This document shows, in pieces, positions 51,626-60,345 of a stretch of 63,769 bases of DNA. Where the stretch lies: NCBI GenBank assembly GCA_937127125.1, contig CAKZLO010000044.1:1-63769 (forward strand), written 5' to 3'. Position 1 is the first letter of the stretch. Each line of letters begins with the position of its first letter. The position numbers and the translations under genes are program-made. The notes under the pieces were generated by a model. That model made no database searches. It was not told where the DNA came from and saw nothing but the letters and a program-made list of their open reading frames with translations. The DNA comes from an uncultured Ardenticatenia bacterium. Its GTDB lineage: Bacteria; Chloroflexota; Anaerolineae; 4572-78; NAK82.

Positions 51626-53641
51626 CTAGCATAGCGCTGCGTGAATGAGTTCAATCAGCTCTTTAACCGCCATGCGGTTCTCATAACCGGTCGTCTTGAC
51701 CGCGTCTCGGTACATGGTGACATCCTTAGGGCACGTCACCACCAATGTCTGTACGTTATCCAGCTTGACCGCCTCGCGGATGCGCGCTTCGCTGGGGCGT
51801 TCCTGCACTGCCTGTTCCTCCATCCAGATGCGTCCGCCACCGGCTCCGCAGCAAGCCGCCCGGTCGCCGCAGCGCGGCATCTCAATCAACTGGCAGCCGG
51901 TCGCCAGGATGAGGCGGCGCGGTGCGTCATACACACCGTTGTAGCGGCCCAGATAGCACGGATCGCTGTAGGTGACCGTGTATCCCAGCCGATGGGTGAA
52001 TTTCAGCGCGCCCGACGCCAACATCTGGTCGAGCAGCTCGGTGTAGTGCAGCACAGGCCGACCGTCGAGCACCTCGCGGGGATATTCGTTCTTGAGGGTG
52101 TTGTACGAATGCGGATCGGTGGTGATGATCGCCTTGAACGAGCAGCGGCTCAGCACGGCTGCATTGCGATGCACCAGCATGTCGTACAGTCCCTCTTCGC
52201 CCACCCGTCGCACGTCGTTGCCAGCATTGCGCTCCCCGTCGTACAGGATGCCAAAGTCCAGGCCGAGTTTCTGGAACACTTCTGCCGTCTTGCGCGTGAT
52301 GTCGGTCAGAGTGGTGCTGTAGGAAGCGTAGTCGCCTACGAACCAGAGATACTCGACGCTTTCCTTGCGCGCGTCCTTGATGGGTGTTTCCAGCGTCTGC
52401 GCCCAGCGTGCACGGACACGCTCCGACTGGCCGAACGAGTTGCCGTAGCGTCCCAGGTTGGCCAGCGCCTCCTGTAGCATGCTGTCCATGCGACCTTCGT
52501 TCACCAGTTGGCGCCGCATGTCGACCATGGTATCCACATGCTCGATGAACACGGGGCACTCACGCACGCAGGCGCCACAGGTGGTGCACGACCACAGGAT
52601 GGCATCCTTGACCACCTCGCCGACCAGCGCAGGCACCTTGTCCGACCCGTTGCCGTTCTTGAGCAATGTCCGACCGTCGCGCCGCAGCGCGGTGCGGATA
52701 TCCACCATGAGTTCCTTGGGGCTGAGCGGTGTGCCCGCGGCGAAGGCAGGACAGGCATCCTGACAACGCCCACATTCGGTGCACGCTTCGCTGTCCAACA
52801 GCTGCTTCCAGGTGAGATCGCGCAGGCTGGTGACGAAGAGTGGCTCGCCGGCGGAGGTCTGGGGCTGAGGCGCGAGTTGTCCCATCGGACGATCGAGTTT
52901 AGAGAAGAAGACGTTCAGCGGGCCGGTGACCACGTGTAGCATGGTGCTCATTGGCAAAGTGACGAACAGGGTGGCCGCGCTGAGCAGGTGGAAGGCCCAC
53001 AGGCCAAGATGCCAGTTCAGGAGTGCTTGGTCGGACGCTCCCGTGGAGAGCCACAGCTGCCCTACCAGCCAAGCGAAAGGCGTCCACCAGGCCCATTCCG
53101 GTCGCTCGACCGCCAGACGTGTCGAGGTGACCGCCAAGCCGCCGACCACGATCACCACGATGAGCACTAGCGAGTAGGTGAAACGTGGCGCCAGGGTGAG
53201 GCGGCGCGGTCGCTGGATGTAGCGTCGGTAGGCTGCCATTACGGCGCCGACCAGAAAGACCAGCGTGAACAGGTCCAGGACAAGCTTATAAATGAGATAG
53301 GTGTTGCCGCGCAAAAAGGTGATGAAATGCGAATGAATCGTCGCCAGGATGGTGCCCCACAGGAATACGAAGAAGGCCCAGGCAAGCGCGATATGCATCA
53401 CGCCCGGATAACGCTGGCTGAGCACGCGCACCTGCACGATGGCATACTTGATCAGACGCCACACCCGGATGTGCAGCTGGTCCCAACGCTTCTCGCTCCG
53501 TCCCAGCCGCCACCACAGGCTGACGGCCTGGTAGAGGCGGAAGAGCAACACCAGCGACGCCAGGCCCATGATCCCGTAGGCATACACCTCCGGCGGCCCC
53601 CAAGTATGTGGGATACCCCAAAAATCAATGCGTTCCGGCAT
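51626..53641 (-). CDS. EtfD-type membrane oxidoreductase (NarI-like domain + Fe-S + CCG domains)
   Basis: A 671-residue fusion. The N-terminal half has five to six membrane helices (about 20-41, 82-103, 115-137, 153-175, 210-238) of the NarI/HdrE cytochrome b type with histidines on helices. Then come two 4Fe-4S motifs, CTECGRCQDACP (about 287-298) and CTTCGACVRECP (about 352-363), and two cysteine-rich CCG domains, ending SDPCYLGRYNG and CCGAGGGRIW. The layout matches the Etf:menaquinone oxidoreductase EtfD of acyl-CoA oxidation systems. Its gene directly follows EtfA, supporting electron flow between EtfAB and the quinone pool. An HdrDE-type reductase is the alternative. Confidence 0.87.
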   Translation of the reverse strand: MPERIDFWGIPHTWGPPEVYAYGIMGLASLVLLFRLYQAVSLWWRLGRSEKRWDQLHIRVWRLIKYAIVQVRVLSQRYPGVMHIALAWAFFVFLWGTILATIHSHFITFLRGNTYLIYKLVLDLFTLVFLVGAVMAAYRRYIQRPRRLTLAPRFTYSLVLIVVIVVGGLAVTSTRLAVERPEWAWWTPFAWLVGQLWLSTGASDQALLNWHLGLWAFHLLSAATLFVTLPMSTMLHVVTGPLNVFFSKLDRPMGQLAPQPQTSAGEPLFVTSLRDLTWKQLLDSEACTECGRCQDACPAFAAGTPLSPKELMVDIRTALRRDGRTLLKNGNGSDKVPALVGEVVKDAILWSCTTCGACVRECPVFIEHVDTMVDMRRQLVNEGRMDSMLQEALANLGRYGNSFGQSERVRARWAQTLETPIKDARKESVEYLWFVGDYASYSTTLTDITRKTAEVFQKLGLDFGILYDGERNAGNDVRRVGEEGLYDMLVHRNAAVLSRCSFKAIITTDPHSYNTLKNEYPREVLDGRPVLHYTELLDQMLASGALKFTHRLGYTVTYSDPCYLGRYNGVYDAPRRLILATGCQLIEMPRCGDRAACCGAGGGRIWMEEQAVQERPSEARIREAVKLDNVQTLVVTCPKDVTMYRDAVKTTGYENRMAVKELIELIHAALC

Positions 53642-53668
53642 CGTTGCACGCTCCTTTCTGCGCCATGT

Positions 53669-54640
53669 TTACTGCTTTGCCTGACGCACTTTTTCAGTGA
53701 GCACGGGGACGAGGTCAAGCAGGTCGAGCGTTGTCCCATAGCGAGCGATGTCAAAGATGGGCGCGCTCGCATCGGTGTTGACGGCGATGATCGTCTGGCT
53801 GTCGGTGATGGCTTCGGCGTGCTCGGGTGCACCGCTGATGCCGAGTGCCAGGTAGAGACGCGGCTTGACGCGCTTGCCCGACTTGCCCACCAGCCGTGTC
53901 GTGGGCAGCCAACCTTGGTCGACCACGGGGCGTGATGCGCTCACTACGCCACCTATCGCTTCGGCCAGCTCGCGCACCAGCTCGATGTTATCCGCGTTCT
54001 GGATGCCACGGCCCACTGAAACCAGGATCGCCTCCTTGGAGATGTCCACATCGCCACTTTCCGGCTCGATGTACTGCTTGAGCGTGATGCGTCCGGCGGC
54101 CAGGGCGGGTGGTGCCACGGTCTCAACGGGTGGCGGCTGGGTGCTTTTACCCTGTTCGGCCTGGTATCCACCGGGCACCATGGCTACCAGGGCTGTCGGC
54201 GCGGGCAATTCGCCCTCGACCATCACTTTGCCGCCGCACAGCTGGCTGACATACGTCAGGCGGCCGTCGTCGGCGCGCACGTTGCGACAGTAGCTGACCA
54301 GTGGCAGGCCTAGCTGCACCGAGAGCGCACCGGCCAGCTCGGCGCCGATCGAGGTATCGCCAAACAAGACCGCGCGTGGCGCGCTGGCGCTGATCAGATT
54401 GGCCAGCACCTGCTGATACACATCTGGGACGAAGTTGGCGAGCAGGGGATCATCCACGGCCAATACGCGGTCCACGGCAACATCCTGCGCCAGGTCTTTC
54501 ACATTGTGCCCCAGCAGCAGGCCCACGACATTGCCACCGCTGGCGGCAGCCATCTGACGCGCGGCGGCACACAGGACATACGAGATATCGGCAATCTGCC
54601 CTCTCAGGTGTTCGATGATTACATAGATGTCCTGACTCAT
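53669..54640 (-). CDS. etfA: Electron transfer flavoprotein alpha subunit
   Basis: A 323-residue EtfA. The C-terminal FAD domain has the conserved AILVSVGRGIQNADN, SRPVVDQGWLP, GKSGKRVKPRLYLALGISGA and INTD-type VNTDASAPIFDIARYG. The N-terminal domain covers about 1-190. ATG 54640 lies seven bases behind AGGAG; an in-frame GTG at 54646 is weaker. Together with EtfB it accepts electrons from flavin dehydrogenases or, in this context, from the Fe-S protein upstream. Confidence 0.93.
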   Translation of the reverse strand: MSQDIYVIIEHLRGQIADISYVLCAAARQMAAASGGNVVGLLLGHNVKDLAQDVAVDRVLAVDDPLLANFVPDVYQQVLANLISASAPRAVLFGDTSIGAELAGALSVQLGLPLVSYCRNVRADDGRLTYVSQLCGGKVMVEGELPAPTALVAMVPGGYQAEQGKSTQPPPVETVAPPALAAGRITLKQYIEPESGDVDISKEAILVSVGRGIQNADNIELVRELAEAIGGVVSASRPVVDQGWLPTTRLVGKSGKRVKPRLYLALGISGAPEHAEAITDSQTIIAVNTDASAPIFDIARYGTTLDLLDLVPVLTEKVRQAKQ

Positions 54641-54673
54641 TGTCACACTCCTGTTGGTTGTCCTCGCTGACCT

Positions 54674-55438
54674 CTACAGCACGCCTAACTCGCGGAAGAG
54701 TTCTACCAGGCGGCTGGCGACCTCATCCGGTTTGCCCTCAATCATGGTGGCGCGTGCGGCGGCCTCGGGCTTGTACATGCGCGACACCGTCGGCCCACCG
54801 CTCACGTCCAGGCCTTCCACCGTCTGTTCTTCGATGGAGGCCGTCTTCATAGCCTGGCGGATGCGGGTGAAGGCCACATAACGCGGCGGCTGATCGGCTG
54901 CTTGGATGCCCAGCACAGCGGGCAACACCACCTCCATCTCGGCGACCAGCCCACCCGGGTACTCCTTGCGCACCACAGCGCGACCGTCGCTGAGTGTCAC
55001 ACCTGCTATGTAGCCGACGTAGGGAAATCCCAGGTAGGCTGCCAGGAGTGGCCCCATGGAACCGTCCAGGTCGCTGTGGCTCTGGACGCCGGTCAGCACC
55101 AGGTCGGGTTGCAGCGGCTTAATCAGGTTGGCGACGGCGCACGCCATGGCATGGTTGTTCACAGACTGGCCGAAGTTGCCACACAACTTGATCAGGCGGT
55201 CGGCTCCTTTGGCGGCCGCGGTGTAGAGCACATCGTCAACACCTTCGACGTCGGGAGCCATCACCGTTACCTGTCCGCCGCCACGCTCTTTGAGCAGGAT
55301 GGCTTGCTCGATGGCGTGGCCATCAAATTCGTTGAGCTGCAGACGCAGCGTGTCGGGGTCGAGGGTGGTGCCGCTTGGGTCTATGACCAGCTCCTCGACC
55401 AGGTCAGGTACGAGCTTGACTGGAACGACAATGTGCAT
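54674..55438 (-). CDS. etfB: Electron transfer flavoprotein beta subunit
   Basis: A 254-residue EtfB. It starts MHIVVPVKLVPDLVEELVID, and has the NEFDGHAIEQAI helix, the VLTGVQSHSDLDGSMGPLLAAYLG AMP-site region and the VLPAVLGIQ segment. AGGGAGGG lies before the ATG. Whether it is a bifurcating Etf (FAD in place of AMP) cannot be settled by eye. It is co-transcribed with EtfA and EtfD. Confidence 0.93.
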   Translation of the reverse strand: MHIVVPVKLVPDLVEELVIDPSGTTLDPDTLRLQLNEFDGHAIEQAILLKERGGGQVTVMAPDVEGVDDVLYTAAAKGADRLIKLCGNFGQSVNNHAMACAVANLIKPLQPDLVLTGVQSHSDLDGSMGPLLAAYLGFPYVGYIAGVTLSDGRAVVRKEYPGGLVAEMEVVLPAVLGIQAADQPPRYVAFTRIRQAMKTASIEEQTVEGLDVSGGPTVSRMYKPEAAARATMIEGKPDEVASRLVELFRELGVL

Positions 55439-55457
55439 GGCTTTACCCTCCCTTGTG

Positions 55458-56666
55458 TCAGTCGCCCATGGCTTCGGCGAGCAGTTCGGCGATGTCTTTT
55501 ACGATGAGGCGGCTGGCGCCTGGCACGACTTTGGTGGCGTCCTCAAAGCGGGGTGCCTCGTAGGGGCACGCCACAGCCAGGATGTCGGCGCCAACCTGCA
55601 TAGCCTCGCGCACACGCCATTCGGACAGGCGCGTGTGGGCTTTTTCCCAATGGAAACCGTCCATCCACATCCCGCCGCCACCGCCGCCACAGCAGAGGCT
55701 GGTGGTGCGGTTGTGGGGCATTTCCACCAGCTCCACACCCGGGATGGCGCTGAGCAGCTGGCGGGGTGCTTCGAACACATCATTGGCGCGACCCAGGTAG
55801 CATGGGTCATGGTAGGTCACGCGCGCATTCACTTCACCCTTGAACAAAGATTTCAGCGCGTCCAGGCGCTCTGCCAGGAATTCGGTGTAGTGGCGCACGG
55901 GGTACACGATGCCCAGCTTGGGGTATTCGTTCTTGAAGGCGTTGTAGGCGTGCGGGTCGCCGGTGATGATCTCCTTGAACTCGTATTGCGACAGCGCGCG
56001 CTCGTTCTTGGCGGCGAGCATCTCAAAGAGGCCACGCTCGCCTGCCAGCCGCTGCGAGTCGCCATCGCTGACCTCCTCGGCGCCCAGAATGCCAAAGTCC
56101 ACGTGCAGAGCGTTGAGCACGTTGGCCAGCGCACGGCTGACCGGTTGCACGCGCGGGTGATAGGAGCCGTAATCACCCACGAACCACAATACGTCCACCG
56201 GCCGGCGCTCCTCGCTCATGATGGGCACGCGCGGTTTGACGCCCTTCGCCCAATCGGCCCGTTTGCGCGGCGACTCGCCCAAGGGGTTGCCGTAGCGCTG
56301 CGTGTTCTCCAGCGCAACCTGCAGTTCGGACGGGATGTTGCCGGCCAGCAAGAGCTCCTCTTTGGCACGCGTCATCAAGCCAGCGGTGAGCGGGATGCGC
56401 ACCGGACAGACTTCGCTGCACGCGTAGCACGAGACGCACATCCACACCGTGTCCGCTTCGGTCACCCGCTCAAAGCGCTGGGCGCGCAATGCGGCAACCA
56501 TCTTGCCCGGGGGATAATCCATCAGATAGCCATAGGGACATACCCCGTTGCAGGTGCCACACTGCAGACAGGTGCGCACCTTCTCCCCCCCAGCGATTTC
56601 GTGCAGACTGGCGTAGAAGCTCTGGCTGAAGGTGGTGGAACTTTGAGAGACTGTCGTCGTTGCCAT
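55458..56666 (-). CDS. HdrD/GlpC-like (Fe-S)-binding protein with CCG domains
   Basis: A 402-residue soluble protein. Two 4Fe-4S motifs sit at the N-terminus (CLQCGTCNGVCPYG, CVSCYACSEVCP), followed by two CCG domains with HDPCYLGRANDVFEAP and CCGGGGGGMW. This is the HdrC-HdrB fusion layout (HdrD). It can reduce a disulphide with its non-cubane clusters or relay electrons. It is the first gene of the operon, behind the promoter at 56765-56793, and has AGGAGGT before its ATG. It is related to the C-terminal half of the EtfD protein. Confidence 0.9.
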   Translation of the reverse strand: MATTTVSQSSTTFSQSFYASLHEIAGGEKVRTCLQCGTCNGVCPYGYLMDYPPGKMVAALRAQRFERVTEADTVWMCVSCYACSEVCPVRIPLTAGLMTRAKEELLLAGNIPSELQVALENTQRYGNPLGESPRKRADWAKGVKPRVPIMSEERRPVDVLWFVGDYGSYHPRVQPVSRALANVLNALHVDFGILGAEEVSDGDSQRLAGERGLFEMLAAKNERALSQYEFKEIITGDPHAYNAFKNEYPKLGIVYPVRHYTEFLAERLDALKSLFKGEVNARVTYHDPCYLGRANDVFEAPRQLLSAIPGVELVEMPHNRTTSLCCGGGGGGMWMDGFHWEKAHTRLSEWRVREAMQVGADILAVACPYEAPRFEDATKVVPGASRLIVKDIAELLAEAMGD

Positions 56667-56764
56667 TATGGCACCTCCTGACCCAAATTCTCACACGCAA
56701 GCAACTAGCTGTGCAGATTCACGAGCAAGCAGACCATGAGGCCGTTCATGGTTGCTTCATTTTC

Positions 56765-56793
56765 ATCATATCGGTAATGCAATTAATTGTCTA
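56765..56793 (-). promoter_or_regulatory. Promoter of the hydrogenase/Hdr/Etf operon
   Basis: On the minus strand TAGACA (56788-56793), 17 bases and TATGAT (56765-56770), both one base from consensus. The predicted leader is about 92 bases. Confidence 0.72.
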
Positions 56794-56794
56794 T

Positions 56795-56836
56795 GGGGAT
56801 TTTCCCTACTCTGGGTGGGGGGAAAGTCCCCTTTTT
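56795..56836 (+). terminator. Orphan rho-independent terminator facing the operon promoter
   Basis: On the plus strand GGGGATTTTCCC and GGGAAAGTCCCC pair over 12 bp (one G-U), with a 13-base loop, then TTTTT. No plus-strand gene lies upstream for 10 kb. It abuts the -35 box of the minus-strand operon promoter. Confidence 0.7.
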
Positions 56837-56981
56837 CGAGGCAGGCTGGCGTTTTCGGCCAAGCGGCAACGCTCCAGACAGGTTGGAGATGGCTAGGGGG
56901 ACGCGTCGGAGCGATGGGTGAGGGCTGCCGCAGCCATAGCGCAGCCCAGACAGGGGGATCTCCCGCCCTTGGTACGGCGCC

Positions 56982-57506
56982 TCAGGGGGTCTGGATGGCG
57001 TGGCGCAGCGCCCGCAGCGAGGTGCGCAACTCCATCAGGTGCACCAGCTGATCGCCCACGAAGATGGCGTACAGGCGATGGTAGCGGAAGCCGAAGCGCT
57101 GGTAGAAGGCTATCGCTGGCGCGTTGTCTGTCTCGACCGAGACGTAGCAGCGATGCACGCCGATGGCCTCCAAGGCATACACGCCGGCCAGCAGGAGTGC
57201 GCGCCCGATGCCACGACGCTGATGGTTGGGCAAGACGTAGATGCGCGCCAACTCGCCGTGCCTGTCGCGGCGGCGGATGAATTGGGCGAAGCCGACTATC
57301 TCTCGCCCATCTAGCGCCACGAAGAACCAGCTGTCTGGTGCTGCCAACGCAGCGGCAAGCGTCTCGTCGGCGTAGGAATGTTCCAGCACCAGCTGCTGAT
57401 TGTGTGGTGCAATCGTGTGTGCATAGGTGACGCGCCATGTCTCGCGCGCCACGCGACCAATGGCCGCGACGTCAGCATATAACGCAGGCCGGACCCAGTA
57501 TCCCAT
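56982..57506 (-). CDS. GNAT-family N-acetyltransferase
   Basis: A 174-residue GNAT enzyme. Motif A is ARIYVLPNHQRRGIGRALLL, with the pyrophosphate loop RRGIGRA, followed by HRCYVSVETDNAPAIAFYQRFGF. ATG 57506 follows AGAGGG; the longer frame to 57614 runs through the promoter at 57541-57569. The acceptor is unknown; small-molecule amine or protein N-terminus are both possible. Confidence 0.88.
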   Translation of the reverse strand: MGYWVRPALYADVAAIGRVARETWRVTYAHTIAPHNQQLVLEHSYADETLAAALAAPDSWFFVALDGREIVGFAQFIRRRDRHGELARIYVLPNHQRRGIGRALLLAGVYALEAIGVHRCYVSVETDNAPAIAFYQRFGFRYHRLYAIFVGDQLVHLMELRTSLRALRHAIQTP

Positions 57507-57540
57507 CCCTCTTTTGTAACCGGCAGGGCATAGTAGTGTG

Positions 57541-57569
57541 AGTATAATGCTGATAGGGCGAATGGGCAA
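57541..57569 (-). promoter_or_regulatory. Promoter of the GNAT gene
   Basis: On the minus strand TTGCCC (57564-57569), 17 bases and TATACT (57541-57546). Confidence 0.65.
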
Positions 57570-57693
57570 TTGGGCGGCAAGGCAATCCAACGCTGTGGCG
57601 GCTGCGCTGCGCATTGCCTCGGGTGGAGCTGGGGGTGGTCTTGCCGGGACGGGGGAAGGGTGGCCCCCGCCCCCAGCAGACCGTTTATGGCGC

Positions 57694-58449
57694 CTATTTC
57701 CCCAGCAGTTGGGTGAGCTTCTCGACGTCGAAATCCACTACGACGGTGCCGTTGATGTAAAATGTGGGTGTTACCAGGTGGCCGTTGGCCCACTGGCGCA
57801 CCTGTCGTGCTGCTTGCGGATTGGCGTTGACGTCGACCTCGGTGTATTGCAGCCCGCGCTCCTCCAACCAGGCGCGTGCCCGTCGGCAATCGCCACACCA
57901 ACGCGTGCAGTAGAGCACAATGCCCTCTTTGGGCGGTTGTGCTGCTGGTGTTGCCTGTCCGGCAGGGTATTTTGCCGCCAATGCGGGCTCCAGCTTGCGC
58001 AACTCAGCCAGCAACACCTCGTTATCCGGCTGATCGTCGATGTTGTGCACATCGATGTAGCGGATGATTCCCTGCTTGTCGATCAGGAAGATCGCCCGCT
58101 CGGAGTATCCCTCCGCGCGCAGGACCCCATATTGCTTGGCGACCTCGCCATGGGGCCAGAAGTCGCTCAGCAAGGGATAGCTGATGCCGCCCAGACTTTC
58201 TGCCCATGCTTTCAGGCAGGGTATATGATCCACGCTTATGCCCAGGACCTGGGCATCTAATGCCCCAAACTTGGCCATGTCGGCCTCGTAAGCGGGCATC
58301 TGATTCGTTCAGACGGGTGTCCAGGCAAGCGGGTAAAACACCAGCACCACGTTCTTGCTGCCGCGCAGGTCACTCAGCGTGATGCGCTTGCCCAGGTGGC
58401 TGGGCAGACTGAAATCAGGCGCCCTGTCTCCCACTTTCAGATGCGTCAT
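57694..58449 (-). CDS. Selenocysteine peroxiredoxin-glutaredoxin fusion (in-frame TGA at codon 47)
   Basis: Reading through one TGA (58311-58309) gives a complete 251-residue protein. The N-terminal AhpC/TSA-type domain (1-165) starts [20 protein letters not shown] and has [10 protein letters not shown], then TNQ, so Sec47 replaces the peroxidatic Cys of the T-x2-C motif. The C-terminal glutaredoxin domain (about 177-251) has the redox motif CGDC (185-188) and [14 protein letters not shown] lies nine bases before ATG 58449 and a consensus-like promoter is upstream. Product: a thiol peroxidase with an attached reductant. Without Sec, the frame from 58299 would lack the active site. A true nonsense mutation is less likely, because the flanking reading frame is intact and a SECIS-like hairpin follows. 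Confidence 0.88.
58261..58298 (-). promoter_or_regulatory. Putative bacterial SECIS element
   Basis: Directly downstream of the TGA, TGCCC, CTT and GGCC pair with GGCC, AAG and GGGCA around the apical loop GACAT (58281-58277). The loop begins with G and starts about 27 bases after the TGA, in the range reported for bacterial SECIS. Small internal loops (g/tttg and acga) break the stem. The element lies in the coding sequence, as expected in bacteria. Confidence 0.7.
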
Positions 58450-58501
58450 AGGCTGTCCTCCTAGTATTGGGATATGGCATTATTGACTAATATGATGGAC
58501 A

Positions 58502-58530
58502 ATTATAGCATACTATAGTGCAGCATGCAA
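58502..58530 (-). promoter_or_regulatory. Promoter of the peroxiredoxin gene
   Basis: On the minus strand TTGCAT (58525-58530), 17 bases and TATAAT (58502-58507), giving a leader of about 46 bases. Confidence 0.75.
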
Positions 58531-58617
58531 ATTCTGTTGAGGTGCAGCGGCGAGGCAGGGGGAACCCGCGACTGCCTCCGATCCGCGACCCGTGCGGAAG
58601 TGGCGGAGAGGGAGGAC

Positions 58618-59181
58618 TCACCCAGCCGCAGGGCGCGCACGTCGGCTGACCCGCCGCACCAGCCAGGCGATCACGCCGATCACCAGCACAGCAATGGCAA
58701 GCGGCACCAGGATGGCCAGCAACGAGGTGACAAGGGCGATGATGTCCTCGATGGTGCTGACCAGCCAGTTGCCCATGCCACCTGTGACCGCAGTGATGAG
58801 GGGGCGTCCGCTGGCCTTGGCGGCATGCACGCCACCCGCCACTATCAGCCCGCAGATGAGCGCCAGCACGGGGTGGAATTGCCCCAGCGAGCCCGAATTG
58901 GCGGCAAAGAGGATGGCGCCCGCCGCCGGCCGGATGACTGTGTTGATGATGTCGTTGACCGTGTCCACGGCGGGCACTTTGTCGGCGATGATTTCGATGA
59001 TGAGCAGCACGGCCAGCACGCCGATCGCCCACCAGCTGGTCAGCGCATCCCAGGGCGGACGCAACTGCACCAGGTCGGTGAAGCGCGCCAGCAGCGCCAC
59101 GATCAACAGAGGCAGGTAGGCGTTCAGCCCGGCGGCCGAGGAGAGCCCCAGCGCCGAGAACAGATGCAACACGGTTTCCAT
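58618..59181 (-). CDS. DUF4126 membrane protein
   Basis: A 187-residue integral membrane protein with about five helices. The opening LFSALGLSSAAGLNAYLPLL and AADKVPAVDTVNDIINTVIRPAAGA-type core (here ADKVPAVDTVNDIINTV) are characteristic of DUF4126. The C-terminus is arginine-rich and cytoplasmic. GAGGGG precedes the ATG. Function is unknown in the family. Confidence 0.86.
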   Translation of the reverse strand: METVLHLFSALGLSSAAGLNAYLPLLIVALLARFTDLVQLRPPWDALTSWWAIGVLAVLLIIEIIADKVPAVDTVNDIINTVIRPAAGAILFAANSGSLGQFHPVLALICGLIVAGGVHAAKASGRPLITAVTGGMGNWLVSTIEDIIALVTSLLAILVPLAIAVLVIGVIAWLVRRVSRRARPAAG

Positions 59182-59225
59182 GTGCTCAACCCCTCAACTG
59201 GAGTCAGCGGCATAACCCGCTCCCA

Positions 59226-59603
59226 TCACGTGCGCGGTTGCCGCAGAGCGGCGGCTATGGCGCGTGTGTTCTCCTCCAGCGCGAGGAACAGGTGGATGAG
59301 TTCTCCGATGCTGTAGAGCACCAGCGCCTGAATCGCACTAACCACCAGCACAAGCGCGAGGGAGACGCTGCCCAGCGCGCTGCGCACCAACAAGAAGATG
59401 CCCGGCAGAATGCTCGGCCGCCCCCACCACGGACGCGGCGTCTCCCACGGCGTGATCACGCTTGCGCCCAGCACCAGGGTGAGGCAGATGCCGATGGCGG
59501 CCAGCACGACCAACACGCCCCCGATGATCCCCAACACCCGGAAGAGGGTGGCAATCACCCGGAGCACCCGGTAACGCTTTTCAACAATTACTTCCGACTG
59601 CAT
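59226..59603 (-). CDS. Small membrane protein of unknown function
   Basis: A 125-residue protein with two hydrophobic regions (about 14-40 and 65-95) separated by a Pro/Trp-rich loop, TPWETPRPWWGRPS, and an acidic-to-basic amphipathic tail, LALEENTRAIAAALRQPR. ATG 59603 is supported by GGAG seven bases upstream. It lies between two other membrane-protein genes on the same strand. No family recognised. Confidence 0.65.
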   Translation of the reverse strand: MQSEVIVEKRYRVLRVIATLFRVLGIIGGVLVVLAAIGICLTLVLGASVITPWETPRPWWGRPSILPGIFLLVRSALGSVSLALVLVVSAIQALVLYSIGELIHLFLALEENTRAIAAALRQPRT

Positions 59604-59661
59604 CCTCCTACTCCAGCTCCCCACCTCAGGGGAATCGGTCAGGCGGCTGGATGCCCTGCAC

Positions 59662-60345
59662 TTATGCGGTCGCCACCGGTTCGTAGTAGCCGCCCAGCCC
59701 CAGCCCGGCGGCCAGCTGACCCATCAGGTTGCCCACAACCAGATAGGCCCAGAACTGGGTGAAGATGATGCCCACTACGCAGGCGATCGCCCCCAGCGGC
59801 GCCAGGAAGGTGAGCACCAGCCAGAACAGAATCAGCACGATCAGATAGTTGCCCAAGTTGGCACGCATCACGCTCCACCATCCGCTCAGGCTCAGCGTGG
59901 CGCCAAAGGCACCCGTCTCGGCAAAGCGCACCCACAACGCTGGGCTGATCACCCCGATGAAGAGCCCCCACACGCCCATCAAGCAGCTCAGGCAAGCGCT
60001 GGCGATGGCATACATAGTGGCGACGTCCTCCGCTGCGCTGCTGTCGCCCACGCCACCCAGCATAAACGTTCCGACGCCCTGCAGACATGCCAGCAGGATG
60101 ATGGGCAGGGAGTAGACGACGTAGACCAGAAACAGATACAGGCCACTCACAAAGCACTCACCGAACTGATCCCACTCCGGCAGTGGCAGCATCTCGCCGT
60201 CGCGCACGTTGCGAATCAGCTGCACGATGTACCCCATCGCGGCGAAGTTGACAATGGGAATGAGCGAAATCACTCCGCCGATGAGGATCTTCTTGAGCCA
60301 GTCCCGGTCCTGAAACATGAAGGTGAACGAGCTTCCGATATCCAT
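59662..60345 (-). CDS. DUF4013 membrane protein
   Basis: A 227-residue membrane protein. It begins MDIGSSFTFMFQDRDWLKKI, then GGVISLIPIVNFAAMGY and LPEWDQFGECFVSGLYLFLV, all typical for DUF4013. Five to six helices follow. AAGGAGG lies nine bases before ATG 60345; the longer frame to 60531 is arginine-rich leader sequence and not expected to be coding. Function unknown. Confidence 0.86.
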   Translation of the reverse strand: MDIGSSFTFMFQDRDWLKKILIGGVISLIPIVNFAAMGYIVQLIRNVRDGEMLPLPEWDQFGECFVSGLYLFLVYVVYSLPIILLACLQGVGTFMLGGVGDSSAAEDVATMYAIASACLSCLMGVWGLFIGVISPALWVRFAETGAFGATLSLSGWWSVMRANLGNYLIVLILFWLVLTFLAPLGAIACVVGIIFTQFWAYLVVGNLMGQLAAGLGLGGYYEPVATA

